Source: Gammaproteobacteria bacterium RIFCSPHIGHO2_12_FULL_41_20 (GTDB taxonomy: Bacteria > Pseudomonadota > Gammaproteobacteria > DSM-16500). Taken from it: DNA of 64,000 nt. The notes under the pieces are model-generated. The model saw only the letters and a program-made list of their open reading frames with translations. It made no database searches and was not told the origin of the DNA. The stretch is taken from the NCBI GenBank assembly GCA_001801575.1, contig MGYC01000022.1, forward strand, positions 68,123 through 132,122, given 5' to 3'. The position numbers and the translations under genes are program-made. Shown here piece by piece: positions 8,564 through 18,703 of this stretch. Each line of letters opens with the position of its first letter. Position 1 is the first letter of the stretch.

Positions 8564-9361
8564 ATGCGCGAACCGATTATAAATATTGCTATACAAGCAG
8601 CCCGCACGGCAGGTAACTTGATTGCTCGTGCAGCCACTCGCCTCGATAAGGTAAATGTTACTGAAAAGAAGCCTAATGACTATGTTACTAATATAGATAA
8701 GCAAGCTGAAAAAGAAATTACTGGTATTATTTCAAAGGCTTATCCTGATCATGGTGTCTTAGGTGAGGAAGGTACGGAAAAATCAGGAAATGATTATCTT
8801 TGGATTATTGACCCTTTAGATGGTACGCGTAATTTTATTCATGGGTTACCGCATTTTGCGGTTTCTATTGCGGTGAAATACAAAAACAGGATAGAACACG
8901 GCGTTATTTACGACCCAATTCGGGATGAACTTTTTACAGCTAGTCGCGGTAAGGGCGCGCAATTGAATGAAAGGCGTATTCGCGTAAGCACACGTAAGCA
9001 CTTACAAGATTGCTTATTAGGTACAGGATTCCCTTATCGGCACTCCCCACAGCATCAAACTGCCTATCTTTGCACTATTCAAGCCTTGTTACCGATTTGC
9101 GGTGATATTCGCCGTTTGGGTGCTGCCACCTTAGACTTGGCCTATGTAGCTTGTGGGCGTTTAGATGGATTTTGGGAGTTAGGGTTAAAGCCTTGGGATA
9201 TTGCTGCAGGCGTTTTATTAATAAAAGAAGCAGGCGGTTTAATAACGGATTTACATGGGGGTGACGATTTTTTTTCTAAGGGTGATGTTATCGCAGGCAA
9301 TGCGACAATTCTTCGACAAATGTTAAAAATCATTCGCCCACATATGCCGGTTGGTGTGTAG
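8564..9361 (+). CDS. suhB: Inositol-1-monophosphatase family protein (SuhB)
   Basis: This 265-residue magnesium-dependent phosphatase fold has the metal-binding residues E68/E69 (LGEEG), D83 and D86 (IDPLDGTRNF), and a third site in the WDIAAGVLLIKEAGG block near residue 210. Enzymes of this family hydrolyse inositol monophosphate; in E. coli SuhB also acts in rRNA antitermination. The gene follows secF at 2 bases and ends tail to tail with the minus-strand gene at 9364. SuhB next to secDF is a familiar gammaproteobacterial arrangement. Confidence 0.93.
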   Translation: MREPIINIAIQAARTAGNLIARAATRLDKVNVTEKKPNDYVTNIDKQAEKEITGIISKAYPDHGVLGEEGTEKSGNDYLWIIDPLDGTRNFIHGLPHFAVSIAVKYKNRIEHGVIYDPIRDELFTASRGKGAQLNERRIRVSTRKHLQDCLLGTGFPYRHSPQHQTAYLCTIQALLPICGDIRRLGAATLDLAYVACGRLDGFWELGLKPWDIAAGVLLIKEAGGLITDLHGGDDFFSKGDVIAGNATILRQMLKIIRPHMPVGV

Positions 9362-9363
9362 AA

Positions 9364-10740
9364 CTATGAGTTAAATCCTAGATTAATGCCAATAAAAATA
9401 CTTATGATACCAGTAATAAGAAAAAATCGTTTAATACGCCATACCTCACCTGCTTGATTGGTTTCTATTAGCCAGAAAGTAATTATAGCGATGAATATAA
9501 GATAAGGAGAAAAATCGCTAATAAAGCGCTGCGTTGCGCCAGATAATATCAATAAAAAACCAAGAACCGTAATAGGAATGCTAGTGCATAACACAAGAAA
9601 CCAGCATAACGGTAATAGCATATATTGACTAGGCTGCATGTGGTAATAAAGTAAACGTGGTAAAGCAAATATAATGACTACAAAAGGGGCAGTGAATAGC
9701 ATACCCGCGCTGGCATCCCAAATATAGGTTGAGGAAAATGCAGTGAGTACATTGGTATGAGTTGCATGCACGAAAGGTAAAGAAAGCTGTACTGCATAAG
9801 GATTTAAAAAGTAGACAAACACTCCATAGATAATATGTGAGAAAATATTTTGTATGTCTAATATATTTGTTTTTGCGATAGGCAAAGCGGTTAACTGATA
9901 ATGCAAGCCAAACTCCCAAATAGAATCAAATCGCAAATAATTATATAGCCCTAAAGCAATGCTAATACATAAGGGTGGGAGGAGTAATAAAACAACTAAA
10001 GTCACTAGACGTTGGCGAGGCGCATATTTTATTAAATAAACAATAGTCGCTAAAACAAGGATAAAGCAAACGAAAGCAAAATGTGGCCTGCCTGTTGCAG
10101 TGCAGGCTAAACATAAGCTAAATAAAAAACCATCTTGATAACGAAAGCCGTAATGCATGCATCGGTAAAGAAAATACAATGCCAGTGCGGTGAAGCAATA
10201 AGTGGATGCAATTGCAATTTCATAAAACATTGGTCGGGATAATAAAAATGGCGCATTGTTGGTCAGCCCCAAAATTAAACCTGCAAATAGCAAATGTGTT
10301 TCTGGTAGGAAAGGGAAGTAGGTTTCTTTAATGCGAATTAGCAATAAAAAGCTAATAACAAAACTCAAAAAAAGAAAAAATAGCGTAGCATATACTTCTG
10401 GCGGATAGGCTCCGGTGATTAACTTAAATGGCATAAAAAAAGTGAAGACAGGCAAAGTCCCAAAATACAGGTAGTATTTTCCTTTATAGAGTGATGCATC
10501 GTGTAATCTAAAATCTGTATTTTGCTGAGGATCGTAGGGATCTGCTAAAGCCAGTAAGGAGGGTGCGGGTGATATAGGAAGATGGAGTTGCCCCAACAGG
10601 AATGCCTGTGTTAAGTATTGGTAGTGGTTGTGTGGTGTTTGGCTAGGCGTGATAAGTTGCAGCGCATTCCAGGTGAAGAGCAGGTAAGTAGTAAGTACAA
10701 AGATGATGACGATTAGACGGCCTGGTAGTTTTGTAGTCAT
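9364..10740 (-). CDS. Polytopic membrane protein, GT-C glycosyltransferase-like
   Basis: This is a protein of about 458 residues with roughly ten hydrophobic helices. After the first helix there is a long periplasmic loop with an HDASLYKGKYYLYFGTLPVF motif, a pattern I associate with uncharacterised membrane proteins resembling lipid-linked-sugar transferases (GT-C, GT39-like). I place the start at the ATG at 10740 because the longer TTG frame has no better support. No DxD signature is certain, so catalysis is unproven. It is divergent from trmJ, with 47 bases between the starts. Confidence 0.6.
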   Translation of the reverse strand: MTTKLPGRLIVIIFVLTTYLLFTWNALQLITPSQTPHNHYQYLTQAFLLGQLHLPISPAPSLLALADPYDPQQNTDFRLHDASLYKGKYYLYFGTLPVFTFFMPFKLITGAYPPEVYATLFFLFLSFVISFLLLIRIKETYFPFLPETHLLFAGLILGLTNNAPFLLSRPMFYEIAIASTYCFTALALYFLYRCMHYGFRYQDGFLFSLCLACTATGRPHFAFVCFILVLATIVYLIKYAPRQRLVTLVVLLLLPPLCISIALGLYNYLRFDSIWEFGLHYQLTALPIAKTNILDIQNIFSHIIYGVFVYFLNPYAVQLSLPFVHATHTNVLTAFSSTYIWDASAGMLFTAPFVVIIFALPRLLYYHMQPSQYMLLPLCWFLVLCTSIPITVLGFLLILSGATQRFISDFSPYLIFIAIITFWLIETNQAGEVWRIKRFFLITGIISIFIGINLGFNS

Positions 10741-10787
10741 TGACGTTATTCTACGCTTTACCCACAAAAAATTCGAGGATAGCTAAT

Positions 10788-11525
10788 TTGAGCTTACTTG
10801 GGCAAATTCGTATTATTTTAGTCAATACTTCACATCCGGGTAATATTGGTTCCGTGGCGCGAGCAATGAAAACCATGGGACTGGAGAAGTTATATTTGGT
10901 TTCACCGCAGCAATTTCCACATGCTAAGGCAGTAGAGATGGCATCCGGTGCTGTAGATATTTTAGAAAATGCCAGGGTGACTGAATCTTTGGCCGAGGCC
11001 ATTGCCGATTGTGTGCTCGTAGTGGGAACCAGTACACGCTCGCGTACTTTGCCATGGCCATTATGCATGCCACGAGAGTTAGCCCAGCGTGTTGAGCAAG
11101 CACCCCAGCGTAATCCAGTTGCCATTGTTTTTGGTCGTGAGCAAACCGGGCTAACAAATGCAGAATTACAACAATGCCAGCTTTGTGTGCAAATTCCAGC
11201 AAACCCCGATTATAGCTCCTTGAATATTGCAGCAGCGGTGCAAGTGATTGCCTATGAACTGCACATTGCGAGTTTAGGCGGGAACGTACCTAAAGAGCGT
11301 GAGCATCAACCCGTTTCTTCAGAAGATATGGAGCGATTTTTTGTACATCTGCAAGAGGTCTTAGTAGAAACCGATTTTTTACGATTACGTGCTCCGCGTA
11401 AGCTCATGGCTAGATTGCGCCGTTTGTTTTTTCGCGCCTGTCCAGATGCGATAGAAATGAATATTTTGCGAGGGATATTAACGTCTGTGCAAGAGCGGAT
11501 TAAGAATGCGAAACTCCCGTCTTAA
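10788..11525 (+). CDS. trmJ: tRNA (cytidine/uridine-2'-O-)-methyltransferase TrmJ
   Basis: This is a SPOUT-class methyltransferase of about 245 residues that acts on the ribose of position 32 in the tRNA anticodon loop. Motifs are ILVNTSHPGNIGSVARAMKT at the N-terminus, VFGREQTGLTNAELQQC in the knot region, and the SLNIAAAVQVIAYEL helix. I chose the TTG start because it is preceded by GAGGA 8 bases upstream; the frame is open further up but has no ribosome site. The product then begins close to the usual family N-terminus. Confidence 0.9.
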   Translation: MSLLGQIRIILVNTSHPGNIGSVARAMKTMGLEKLYLVSPQQFPHAKAVEMASGAVDILENARVTESLAEAIADCVLVVGTSTRSRTLPWPLCMPRELAQRVEQAPQRNPVAIVFGREQTGLTNAELQQCQLCVQIPANPDYSSLNIAAAVQVIAYELHIASLGGNVPKEREHQPVSSEDMERFFVHLQEVLVETDFLRLRAPRKLMARLRRLFFRACPDAIEMNILRGILTSVQERIKNAKLPS

Positions 11526-11617
11526 TCCACCCTAAAATCAGGCAGTTACCCGCCTGTTACAAGTAGCTATTCCGGCCTATACTTTATAAATAGACACAAT
11601 AAAAAAGGAGGATTGCC

Positions 11618-12715
11618 ATGAAGGTTGAGTTACAACGCAATGCAGGAGAGTTTCAACGACGCACTACTTCTACAACGCTAGTGCCAATTTCTCTTGTAGA
11701 GCCTATTGAACTAACTGTTAAAGGGAGATTAACAACACAGCACTGTGACATGCTCAATGATTTTTCTGTTCGATACCAGCAGCAATCCAATCCTGTTATT
11801 CTTAATTTATCTGCAGTAACTGACATTGAAGATCCACCCAAGTTTTGGGAAACACTATGCAATATGATAAAAGCGTCGACGGCACAGCCGCAGCTAATTA
11901 TACAATTATCGGCTGCTTGTCGTGCTGCTATATTAGAAGATGTTGAGAGCATAGGTTTATTAGAATCCGCATTGAAAGAGCGGCACACTAAAATTCAAAT
12001 TGGAGATTTTGAGAAATTTGTAGAGTTATTTCCTACAGATGCAGAGGCGATGCAACGCCTCATTAATATGGAGGAGCGCTTACTAAATAAAGTACCGCGT
12101 CCTCATGCGCAAGTATCAGCGCAATCTGCTGTTTCTACTAGCGGTGGATTATTTTCAGCTGGCGCAACTACATCATCTGCAGCGGCAGCAACAACAACAA
12201 CTCATCAACAACCTTTGCCTGCTCAAGAGCAAAGGCTAACACTTGCGCAATTGGATTCTATAACACCGGTGACGCAACCACTTGTTATTATAATGCCAGA
12301 TCCGGTGCGTGATGTGGATTGTGATAAGCTTTCTGCTGTTGTAAGAACACTTAGCGTATGTCCACGACTTACTATTGAGTTTGGCAAGGAGTTAGGCACC
12401 TATTATTTTTCTAGCAGAATTATCCAATTAGTTAACGAAATTAAGTTTCCATTGGTGTTACGTTTACATAAAGATACTCAATTCTTGAGTAACTCCTATC
12501 AATTGGAAGATTTTGTGGTTGCTTTGCGAGAGAGGCAGGCATATTTACATGTTGAGAGCGAGGGCGTGGATGGGCGTCTTACGAGGTATCTAAGTGATGA
12601 CTCTCCTACTTCGGTAGTGCGACCAGCTACGGAACAAGCTATGGCAGAGTTGGAGCGTTTAGGACAGTTGCCAAATGTCGTTGCTGTTGCTTCCCAGGCA
12701 GCTAGACATCGGTGA
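11618..12715 (+). CDS. Orphan protein with two alpha/beta domains
   Basis: I do not recognise this 365-residue soluble protein. The N-terminal part (about residues 28-145) has a strand-helix pattern with PVILNLSAVTDIEDPPKFW, weakly reminiscent of STAS domains. A linker at about 165-200 is rich in A, S, T and Q. A second domain (about 205-330) again starts with PLVIIMPDPVRDVD followed by alternating strands and helices. The start is well supported by AAGGAGG 6 bases before the ATG, and a TATACT hexamer lies about 50 bases upstream. The gene is single and is followed by repeat fragments. Confidence 0.7.
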   Translation: MKVELQRNAGEFQRRTTSTTLVPISLVEPIELTVKGRLTTQHCDMLNDFSVRYQQQSNPVILNLSAVTDIEDPPKFWETLCNMIKASTAQPQLIIQLSAACRAAILEDVESIGLLESALKERHTKIQIGDFEKFVELFPTDAEAMQRLINMEERLLNKVPRPHAQVSAQSAVSTSGGLFSAGATTSSAAAATTTTHQQPLPAQEQRLTLAQLDSITPVTQPLVIIMPDPVRDVDCDKLSAVVRTLSVCPRLTIEFGKELGTYYFSSRIIQLVNEIKFPLVLRLHKDTQFLSNSYQLEDFVVALRERQAYLHVESEGVDGRLTRYLSDDSPTSVVRPATEQAMAELERLGQLPNVVAVASQAARHR

Positions 12716-12760
12716 GAAGAGGGTCCCCCCCCACTATAGGCTTGTGCTTGCGTGTTAATT

Positions 12761-12825
12761 CTGAGCTTGCCCCGCCCGTCATCCTGAGCTTGCCTGCCCG
12801 TCATCCTGAGCTTGCGAAGGATCTG
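12761..12825 (+). repeat. Fragment of the TCATCCTGAGC repeat family
   Basis: The core GTCATCCTGAGCTTGC occurs twice about 24 bases apart, preceded by a partial copy, and ends in GAAGGATCTG. Only one arm is present; I see no matching inverted arm. It is related to the full palindromic elements at 26765, 33698 and 44718. The spacer between the orphan at 11618 and the sulfatase gene also holds a run of eight C at 12725. Confidence 0.7.
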
Positions 12826-12872
12826 TATCCCTGCCATGATCTTTAACAAGAATTCTTCATAAGCCTGGCACG

Positions 12873-14798
12873 ATGCTCATGAATCTTTTGAAACATTACT
12901 GGTATATACGTCGACCATTATTGCATTTTACCATTTGGTTTTATTTAGCAAATGCCGGGATATTTTCGATTTTAGGCTTAAAATATCTCACTATTATTTT
13001 TTCTGCAAAAACATTATTTTCATCGGCTATTTATTCTTATACTACCCTGTTTGAAAAGTCGTTGGCTTTGCTATTCTATATTTCTGCCTATTTAGGAAAT
13101 TTTACATTATTAGCTGTTTTGCCAGGTATTTTCTTGGTAATTCCGAGCGTTATTATTTTTAATAAAAAATTTCTGACTTTTTCTCTAGCTACATTGTTGA
13201 GCACGCTAAGTTGTATCACGTTGCTTGCTGATGAAATGGTTTTTTCTACATATCATTTTCATATTAACTTGACGCTATTAAGCATTGCTTTTGGAGAGAA
13301 GTATAATGTAATTAATTTTTTAGAACTTTCTACACATGAAATATTATGGGCAATGGTGATTTTTATCGTGGTTTTATTGTTACAAGGGTGTTTAGTCATT
13401 TTTATTTGGAAAAAAGTAGTTTTTAAAAAACCGTTATTCATAGCTAGACGTTGGTTGTCACGGTTGCTTGCATTACTAGCAGGATCTTATATGATTTTCA
13501 TTATCACAGTGTCTCGTGATAATAATGTTTTTGCACTACAAACACCAAATCTACCTCTTTACAATAATATATTGGCGTTGCTGATTCCTGGAAAAAATAC
13601 TTTAGCGTTAATCGAGAGATACAGTGAGACACGGTTTTCTCAGCCATTGTTTCCTGCTTTGCCATTGCAGTATCCTTTGCATCCCTTGAAATTTTCAGCG
13701 CGTAAAACGCTATATAATATAGTTGTGATTGGTATTGACGCGTGGCGGTTTGATGCAATAAATGCACAGCTTACCCCGCATATTGAGGAGTTTGCAAAAC
13801 ATGCCTGGCGATTTCAGCAACATTATAGTGGTGGGAATTCAACTCAAGCGGGTTTGTTTTCTTTGTTTTACAGTTTGCCAAGTAGCTATTGGGCGTCAAT
13901 GTTACAGAAAAACCAAGGAGCGATTGTTATTCATGCGCTTTTAAACCATGGGTATCAAACGCGAGTATTATATAGTAGTGATATTAGTGTTCCGCCTATA
14001 CATAAAACCATTTTTTATGAATTGAGAGATCTTAGGCCTGCGTCGCAGACAGGAAAAAGCAGCGCTGAGCGAGATCACATTATCACTAAGGGATTTCAAG
14101 AGTTTTTGCTGCATAGAGATAACAACAAGCCATTTTTTACCTTTCTATTTTATAATGCTGCGCATGCTTATTGCTTGCCCATGTCTATTCCATTGTTATA
14201 TCCAGTAGATGGTTCCACGTGTAATCGATTAACGATCAATCATGATAGTATGTCTGATTACTTTAATCACTATAAGAATGCAGTGCACTTTGTTGATAAT
14301 GAAGTTGGGCAAGTGCTTACGTTACTGAAAGAGCAGCGTATGCTCGATAATACGATAGTGATTATTACCAGTGATCACGGCGAAGAGTTTGATGATACTC
14401 GGCAAGCATATTGGGGGCATGGCAGTAATTACACCGACTATCAAATTCGTACACCACTTATTGTGTATTGGCCGGGAGAGCAGCCTAGAATGTTAACTCA
14501 TCGCACCAGCCACTATGATATTGTGCCTACGCTGATGCAAAGAGTATTAGGCTGTGTAAACGATGTGAGTGATTATAGCGTTGGACGGGATCTTTTTGTA
14601 ACAAAATCGCGGCGTTACTTATTGGTGGGGAGTTATGTGAATATGAGCGTGGTTGAGGAAGACAAATATACTACGCTCATGACTTCGGGTAGTATTCGTG
14701 TTTCTAATAATCAAGCCATGTACTTATTAGATGCCAAGCCGGATGCAGATATAATCGCACAAGCTTTATTAGATATGCGAAGATATTATTTGCCTTGA
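12873..14798 (+). CDS. Membrane-anchored sulfatase-fold protein, YejM/PbgA-like
   Basis: This 641-residue protein has about five N-terminal membrane helices (to residue 215) and a periplasmic alkaline-phosphatase/sulfatase domain. Domain landmarks are VVIGIDAWRFDAI (D289), GGNSTQAGLFSLFYSLP around 320-336, TSDHGEEFDD (D501, H502) and GHGSNY (H516). The layout fits the YejM/PbgA (LapC) group, which regulates LPS synthesis in enterobacteria; phosphoethanolamine transferases and LTA-synthase-like proteins share the fold. Its TGA overlaps the ATG of the next gene. There is no clear ribosome site, and a second ATG lies two codons downstream. Confidence 0.8.
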   Translation: MLMNLLKHYWYIRRPLLHFTIWFYLANAGIFSILGLKYLTIIFSAKTLFSSAIYSYTTLFEKSLALLFYISAYLGNFTLLAVLPGIFLVIPSVIIFNKKFLTFSLATLLSTLSCITLLADEMVFSTYHFHINLTLLSIAFGEKYNVINFLELSTHEILWAMVIFIVVLLLQGCLVIFIWKKVVFKKPLFIARRWLSRLLALLAGSYMIFIITVSRDNNVFALQTPNLPLYNNILALLIPGKNTLALIERYSETRFSQPLFPALPLQYPLHPLKFSARKTLYNIVVIGIDAWRFDAINAQLTPHIEEFAKHAWRFQQHYSGGNSTQAGLFSLFYSLPSSYWASMLQKNQGAIVIHALLNHGYQTRVLYSSDISVPPIHKTIFYELRDLRPASQTGKSSAERDHIITKGFQEFLLHRDNNKPFFTFLFYNAAHAYCLPMSIPLLYPVDGSTCNRLTINHDSMSDYFNHYKNAVHFVDNEVGQVLTLLKEQRMLDNTIVIITSDHGEEFDDTRQAYWGHGSNYTDYQIRTPLIVYWPGEQPRMLTHRTSHYDIVPTLMQRVLGCVNDVSDYSVGRDLFVTKSRRYLLVGSYVNMSVVEEDKYTTLMTSGSIRVSNNQAMYLLDAKPDADIIAQALLDMRRYYLP

Positions 14799-16399
14799 TG
14801 TCATGGAGTGTTATGCGACAAGTAATATCGATATTGCGTGTGGTTTGGCTTCCTGGTGCTATAGCGAGTATCTATTTCTTTAGTTGGGTTAGCCAATCCA
14901 GTTTTTTAGTTAGTTGGGATGTGAGTTGGGGGTTGCACGAAGCAAGACGATTGTTAGCTGGCGGTGTATATGGTAAGGATTTTTTTGAACCCAGTCCGCC
15001 AATGTTTTTGTATTTATATAGCTTACCTTTAATTTTTTCTCAGCTATTTTTACTTAATATAGAAAAGGTCTTTCGTTGTTATGTTTTCTTGCTGGCAACT
15101 ATGTCTTTATGCGGTTGTTATGTATTTGTTCGTCATATCTTTAACCCATGCCATGTTGTGTTTGGCAAACTATTTCTATTGGCTATAACGGTTATTTTTT
15201 TAATACTTCCCTTGCCATTTGATTTTGGCCAACGAGAGCATTTATTGGTTATTTTTGTTTTCCCTTATTTATTGCTAATTGGGTTACGATTAATGGGTGA
15301 ATATGGCCATCGATATTTTGGTGTTTTAATGGCGCTAGCAGCGGGGATTGGGTTTCTCATCAAGCCATTTTTTATTATTACTTTTGTGTTACTAGAATTA
15401 TTGTATATTTATCAAAGGCGCGACTTGTGGCCTTGGATTAAATTAGAGTTAATGATTATTGCAAGTCTTGCATTGGGTTACTTGATGGTGATTTGCTATG
15501 TGCATCTTGAATATATTACGCTGGTATTGCCCATAGTAATGAAATTTTATTACCAAGGAGTGGGAGATTCGTTTAAAGAGTTACTCATGCATCCGGCTAT
15601 TATATATTGTTTCATTGTAATAGGGTTGTTTGCTTTTTTAAGTCAGTACTTAACGTATAAAATGTTGGGCGCAGGGTTATTTACTGTATTATGCGGATTT
15701 TTACTTGTCTATTTTTTACAGCGGACTTCCTGGTATTACCATTTATATCCGGCCTATTCTATAGCTTTTTTATTAATGATTTTTCTGTACGGATCAGTTA
15801 TCACTCAAAAAAATATATCACCAAGGCTGAGTATTTCTTATGTGTCTTTGTTGGTGGCTGGATTTCTGTTTATCTTATTTCCTTTTTGTTATAGTAAGAT
15901 GATGTATGCCGTTGCTATTTCTTATAAGGATGATGCACTTAGTTTGATTCGGTTTATGCATTATAATGCTAAACATCAGCCTGTTTATTTTTTATCAGCC
16001 AAATTAAGCGTAGCATTTCCAGCTATTGATTATGCACAAGTGCTACCCGTTTCACGTTTTGGCTCATTGTCGTGGGTACCTGGGTACGTGAAGCTATTGC
16101 AGCAAACGACGGGGCATGATTTACAAAATACCATTAAACAAGAAGGCGACATTTTGATAAATACAGTCGCTGATGAAATAATGAATTATCATCCAGCTCT
16201 GATATTGGTAGATGTATCAGAGCATAAACCCTTTATGCAGGGAATAAATTTTGATTATCTTGCTGAGTTTTTGCAAAGGCCAAAATTTAGAATGGCGTGG
16301 CAAAGTTACCAATTTCTTACAACCTTAGATAAGACTCCTTATTATAAATTAGCTGTGTATCAACGTAGAGTGATATATACCCAAAGCGTTTCATTTTAA
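14798..16399 (+). CDS. GT-C-like polytopic membrane protein
   Basis: This is a 533-residue protein with about ten membrane helices. The first periplasmic loop holds WDVSWGLHEARRLLAGGVYGKD then FFEPSPP, and a later loop PFDFGQREHLL. These match the minus-strand protein at 16454 segment by segment, so the two are paralogs. An acidic residue in the first loop is typical of GT-C glycosyltransferases, which use polyprenyl-phosphate sugars. The soluble C-terminal domain (from about 390) faces the periplasm. Its start overlaps the stop of the sulfatase gene (TGATG), implying joint translation. Substrate unknown. Confidence 0.7.
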   Translation: MSWSVMRQVISILRVVWLPGAIASIYFFSWVSQSSFLVSWDVSWGLHEARRLLAGGVYGKDFFEPSPPMFLYLYSLPLIFSQLFLLNIEKVFRCYVFLLATMSLCGCYVFVRHIFNPCHVVFGKLFLLAITVIFLILPLPFDFGQREHLLVIFVFPYLLLIGLRLMGEYGHRYFGVLMALAAGIGFLIKPFFIITFVLLELLYIYQRRDLWPWIKLELMIIASLALGYLMVICYVHLEYITLVLPIVMKFYYQGVGDSFKELLMHPAIIYCFIVIGLFAFLSQYLTYKMLGAGLFTVLCGFLLVYFLQRTSWYYHLYPAYSIAFLLMIFLYGSVITQKNISPRLSISYVSLLVAGFLFILFPFCYSKMMYAVAISYKDDALSLIRFMHYNAKHQPVYFLSAKLSVAFPAIDYAQVLPVSRFGSLSWVPGYVKLLQQTTGHDLQNTIKQEGDILINTVADEIMNYHPALILVDVSEHKPFMQGINFDYLAEFLQRPKFRMAWQSYQFLTTLDKTPYYKLAVYQRRVIYTQSVSF

Positions 16400-16453
16400 A
16401 TGTATGGACCACTCTCCTTAAGTTGACCGCGAGTTGTCAATAGGAATTTAATT

Positions 16454-18703
16454 TTAGGATTCGCGTTTATAAACCGTGTAATTATAGAATGGAAATATGA
16501 GTTTTTGTTGCGCGATGAGCCCTAAAAGGGTTTGTCTTTCATGAAAAGATAAGGTTGATCCGGGAGAAGAAAGACGCTGCATAATAGAGAATAGATTTTT
16601 TTTCCCGTGATAATTTTTGTTTGCGATAACGGGAATTCTTTGTATGTTGCCGCTGCCGTCTTTTAATGCCATTTTTAGAGTATTATTTTGTATGTAGAGA
16701 TAGATGATGTTAGTACGAATTTCATGATCGTGTGGAAAAGTTAAGTAATTTAAATGTAACTGATAACGTAGCGGATTAATAGCCACCTCAAGGGATTGTT
16801 TGAGGGTGGTAAGATAACGATACCCTTGAAGAGAAGGGCCAAGTTGGCTTGCAGAAAAATAGTGCAAATAGTCGAACGGTAGAAAAGAAATGGAATTATT
16901 AATAAGATCATCTCGTGTGTAGTAGAAAAATTCGAATTTCTTCTTGTTATTATCTATAAACACCAGATTGGGTTTTTTTAACAAGAAATCCTCATGAATC
17001 ATGCTAATAAAAAAATGCATATCTTTTATTTGTTGCTGGTCAAGAGTATGCCCCGGGTAGAAATAACGGTATTTAATTAAACCAGGTAGTAACCAAAAGC
17101 CAGAGAAACGCGATGCAGAGTCGATAGGGTTCTGGGTGGCCATGACTAACGACGTGTTAATTAACTCCGTAGTAAAGAAATATACGGAATGATGGGTGGC
17201 TTGAGTGGCTAAAAAACGAATAAATGGTTGGTAGTTATCTTTGTAGTCTCTTGCATTTTCGTAGCGAGTATAAACTTCAAACGCTTGTAACAAAAAAATC
17301 AGCATGCCGAAGGAGGTCAGGATGAAGGTGTCCACGCGATTTTTTAATGTATGGGATAAGGAAAGACTAAAAATTCCTATCATTAATAAAACAGTTCCGA
17401 AAGCATGAAAAATACTCCAATTCATAAAAAAAGCAGTGCTATAGAAAAACAAGCATCCGCCTAAACTAGAAAAAATGAGGGCTTTTATCGGTGTGATCAA
17501 GTTGGGTGTAGTTACTTCCGCTGAGTATAGGTAGAGTTTCGAATGTATCAAATATAGTAGGCTGGTAAATATACAAAAAACAGTGATGAATAACTTATGA
17601 GGGTGGAGGATAAGCTGATAACCCAACACAGCTGGGTAAAATTCAAAGAAGGTGAAAAACAAGACAAGGAAAATGCTGATTGCTAAATAACTTTTCCAGG
17701 TTTTTTTATGCGTTATGACTAACACACTAAAGAGTGTGGTGACAATCAATAACTCCATCGCAGCAACGGGGAAGATACGATAGAAATAATCGACTCCTTG
17801 ATAGAGATAAGCACACAGAAAGCCACTTAAGGCAAGAAGCATGACCGCAGTGAATGGCCAGTGTTGTTGATTACGAGAGTCATTGATCAGACAAAACAAC
17901 AGAATCAATACATACCAAAATACCCATAGATTATTGATCAGCACCCACCAGGGACGCTGTGTTCCTAGATAGCACCAGTGAATAACATGGGGGAGGACAA
18001 TAAAAAGATAATCCGCATGGCGTATTAGAATAAGAAAAGTATAAGATAGGGAGAGAGCGAGGATAGCCATGACTTCGGGTCTTATCCAGGCTAAGATATT
18101 TTTCTTGCGTAAGAGATAATAACTTTCAACCAATAACAACGGTGCGAAAAAATACGGTTTTAAAATAAATGCTGAACCGGCTATTGTGCCTGTTAACCCA
18201 GCAAGATAAGGGTTGACGTTGTTTTGCTGTATTCTCTGCGTTATCATAAGAAAATACGGAGTCGAAAGCATAAATAACACGTGCTCCCGTTGACCAAAAT
18301 CGCTCACTGGGAAGATTAAAAAAAGCATTGCGAGTGTTAATAAGAGAAAAGGATATAAGGCACTATCCTGCTGATTTTTTGAAAAAATAGTTTTTAAAAA
18401 ATGCTTAGATAATAATAGGGCGATAAAAGCCAAGATGAGAATGTAAGTTCTTAAGCTATAAGCAAGGTTAATAGTAAAAAATTTGCTTAATAAAACTGCA
18501 GGAGCATAAAAATATAAAATCCACGGGGGATTATTCTCGAAAAAATCCTTGGTATATGATCCACCTGCTAACATGCGTTTTGATGCTTCTATTAGCCAGG
18601 CCACATCAGCATTCAGTAACACAGTAGCTTGCATATGCCACGCCAATAAAAATAGGGCAGCGATAAGAAAGTAGATTAAGTGTTGATTGATTCGCTTGTT
18701 CAT
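16454..18703 (-). CDS. GT-C-like polytopic membrane protein, large paralog
   Basis: This 749-residue protein has about 12 membrane helices and a C-terminal periplasmic domain of about 250 residues. The first loop has ADVAWLIEASKRMLAGGSY followed by TKDFFENNPP; a second shared block is SDFGQREHVLFML. Both correspond to the plus-strand protein at 14798. I take the ATG at 18703, which overlaps the TGA of the upstream GT2 gene. Co-translation with a polyprenyl-phosphate-type GT2 suggests this protein uses the lipid-linked sugar made by that enzyme. It converges with its paralog 54 bases away. Confidence 0.75.
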   Translation of the reverse strand: MNKRINQHLIYFLIAALFLLAWHMQATVLLNADVAWLIEASKRMLAGGSYTKDFFENNPPWILYFYAPAVLLSKFFTINLAYSLRTYILILAFIALLLSKHFLKTIFSKNQQDSALYPFLLLTLAMLFLIFPVSDFGQREHVLFMLSTPYFLMITQRIQQNNVNPYLAGLTGTIAGSAFILKPYFFAPLLLVESYYLLRKKNILAWIRPEVMAILALSLSYTFLILIRHADYLFIVLPHVIHWCYLGTQRPWWVLINNLWVFWYVLILLFCLINDSRNQQHWPFTAVMLLALSGFLCAYLYQGVDYFYRIFPVAAMELLIVTTLFSVLVITHKKTWKSYLAISIFLVLFFTFFEFYPAVLGYQLILHPHKLFITVFCIFTSLLYLIHSKLYLYSAEVTTPNLITPIKALIFSSLGGCLFFYSTAFFMNWSIFHAFGTVLLMIGIFSLSLSHTLKNRVDTFILTSFGMLIFLLQAFEVYTRYENARDYKDNYQPFIRFLATQATHHSVYFFTTELINTSLVMATQNPIDSASRFSGFWLLPGLIKYRYFYPGHTLDQQQIKDMHFFISMIHEDFLLKKPNLVFIDNNKKKFEFFYYTRDDLINNSISFLPFDYLHYFSASQLGPSLQGYRYLTTLKQSLEVAINPLRYQLHLNYLTFPHDHEIRTNIIYLYIQNNTLKMALKDGSGNIQRIPVIANKNYHGKKNLFSIMQRLSSPGSTLSFHERQTLLGLIAQQKLIFPFYNYTVYKRES

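Noticed and set aside
12725..12732. Run of eight C as a phase-variable tract
   Set aside because: It lies just after a stop codon in non-coding repeat debris, too far from the next start to act as a switch on present evidence.
16400..16453. TTGAC...GTCAA inverted repeat between convergent genes as a terminator
   Set aside because: The stem is only 5 bases, with no T-run.
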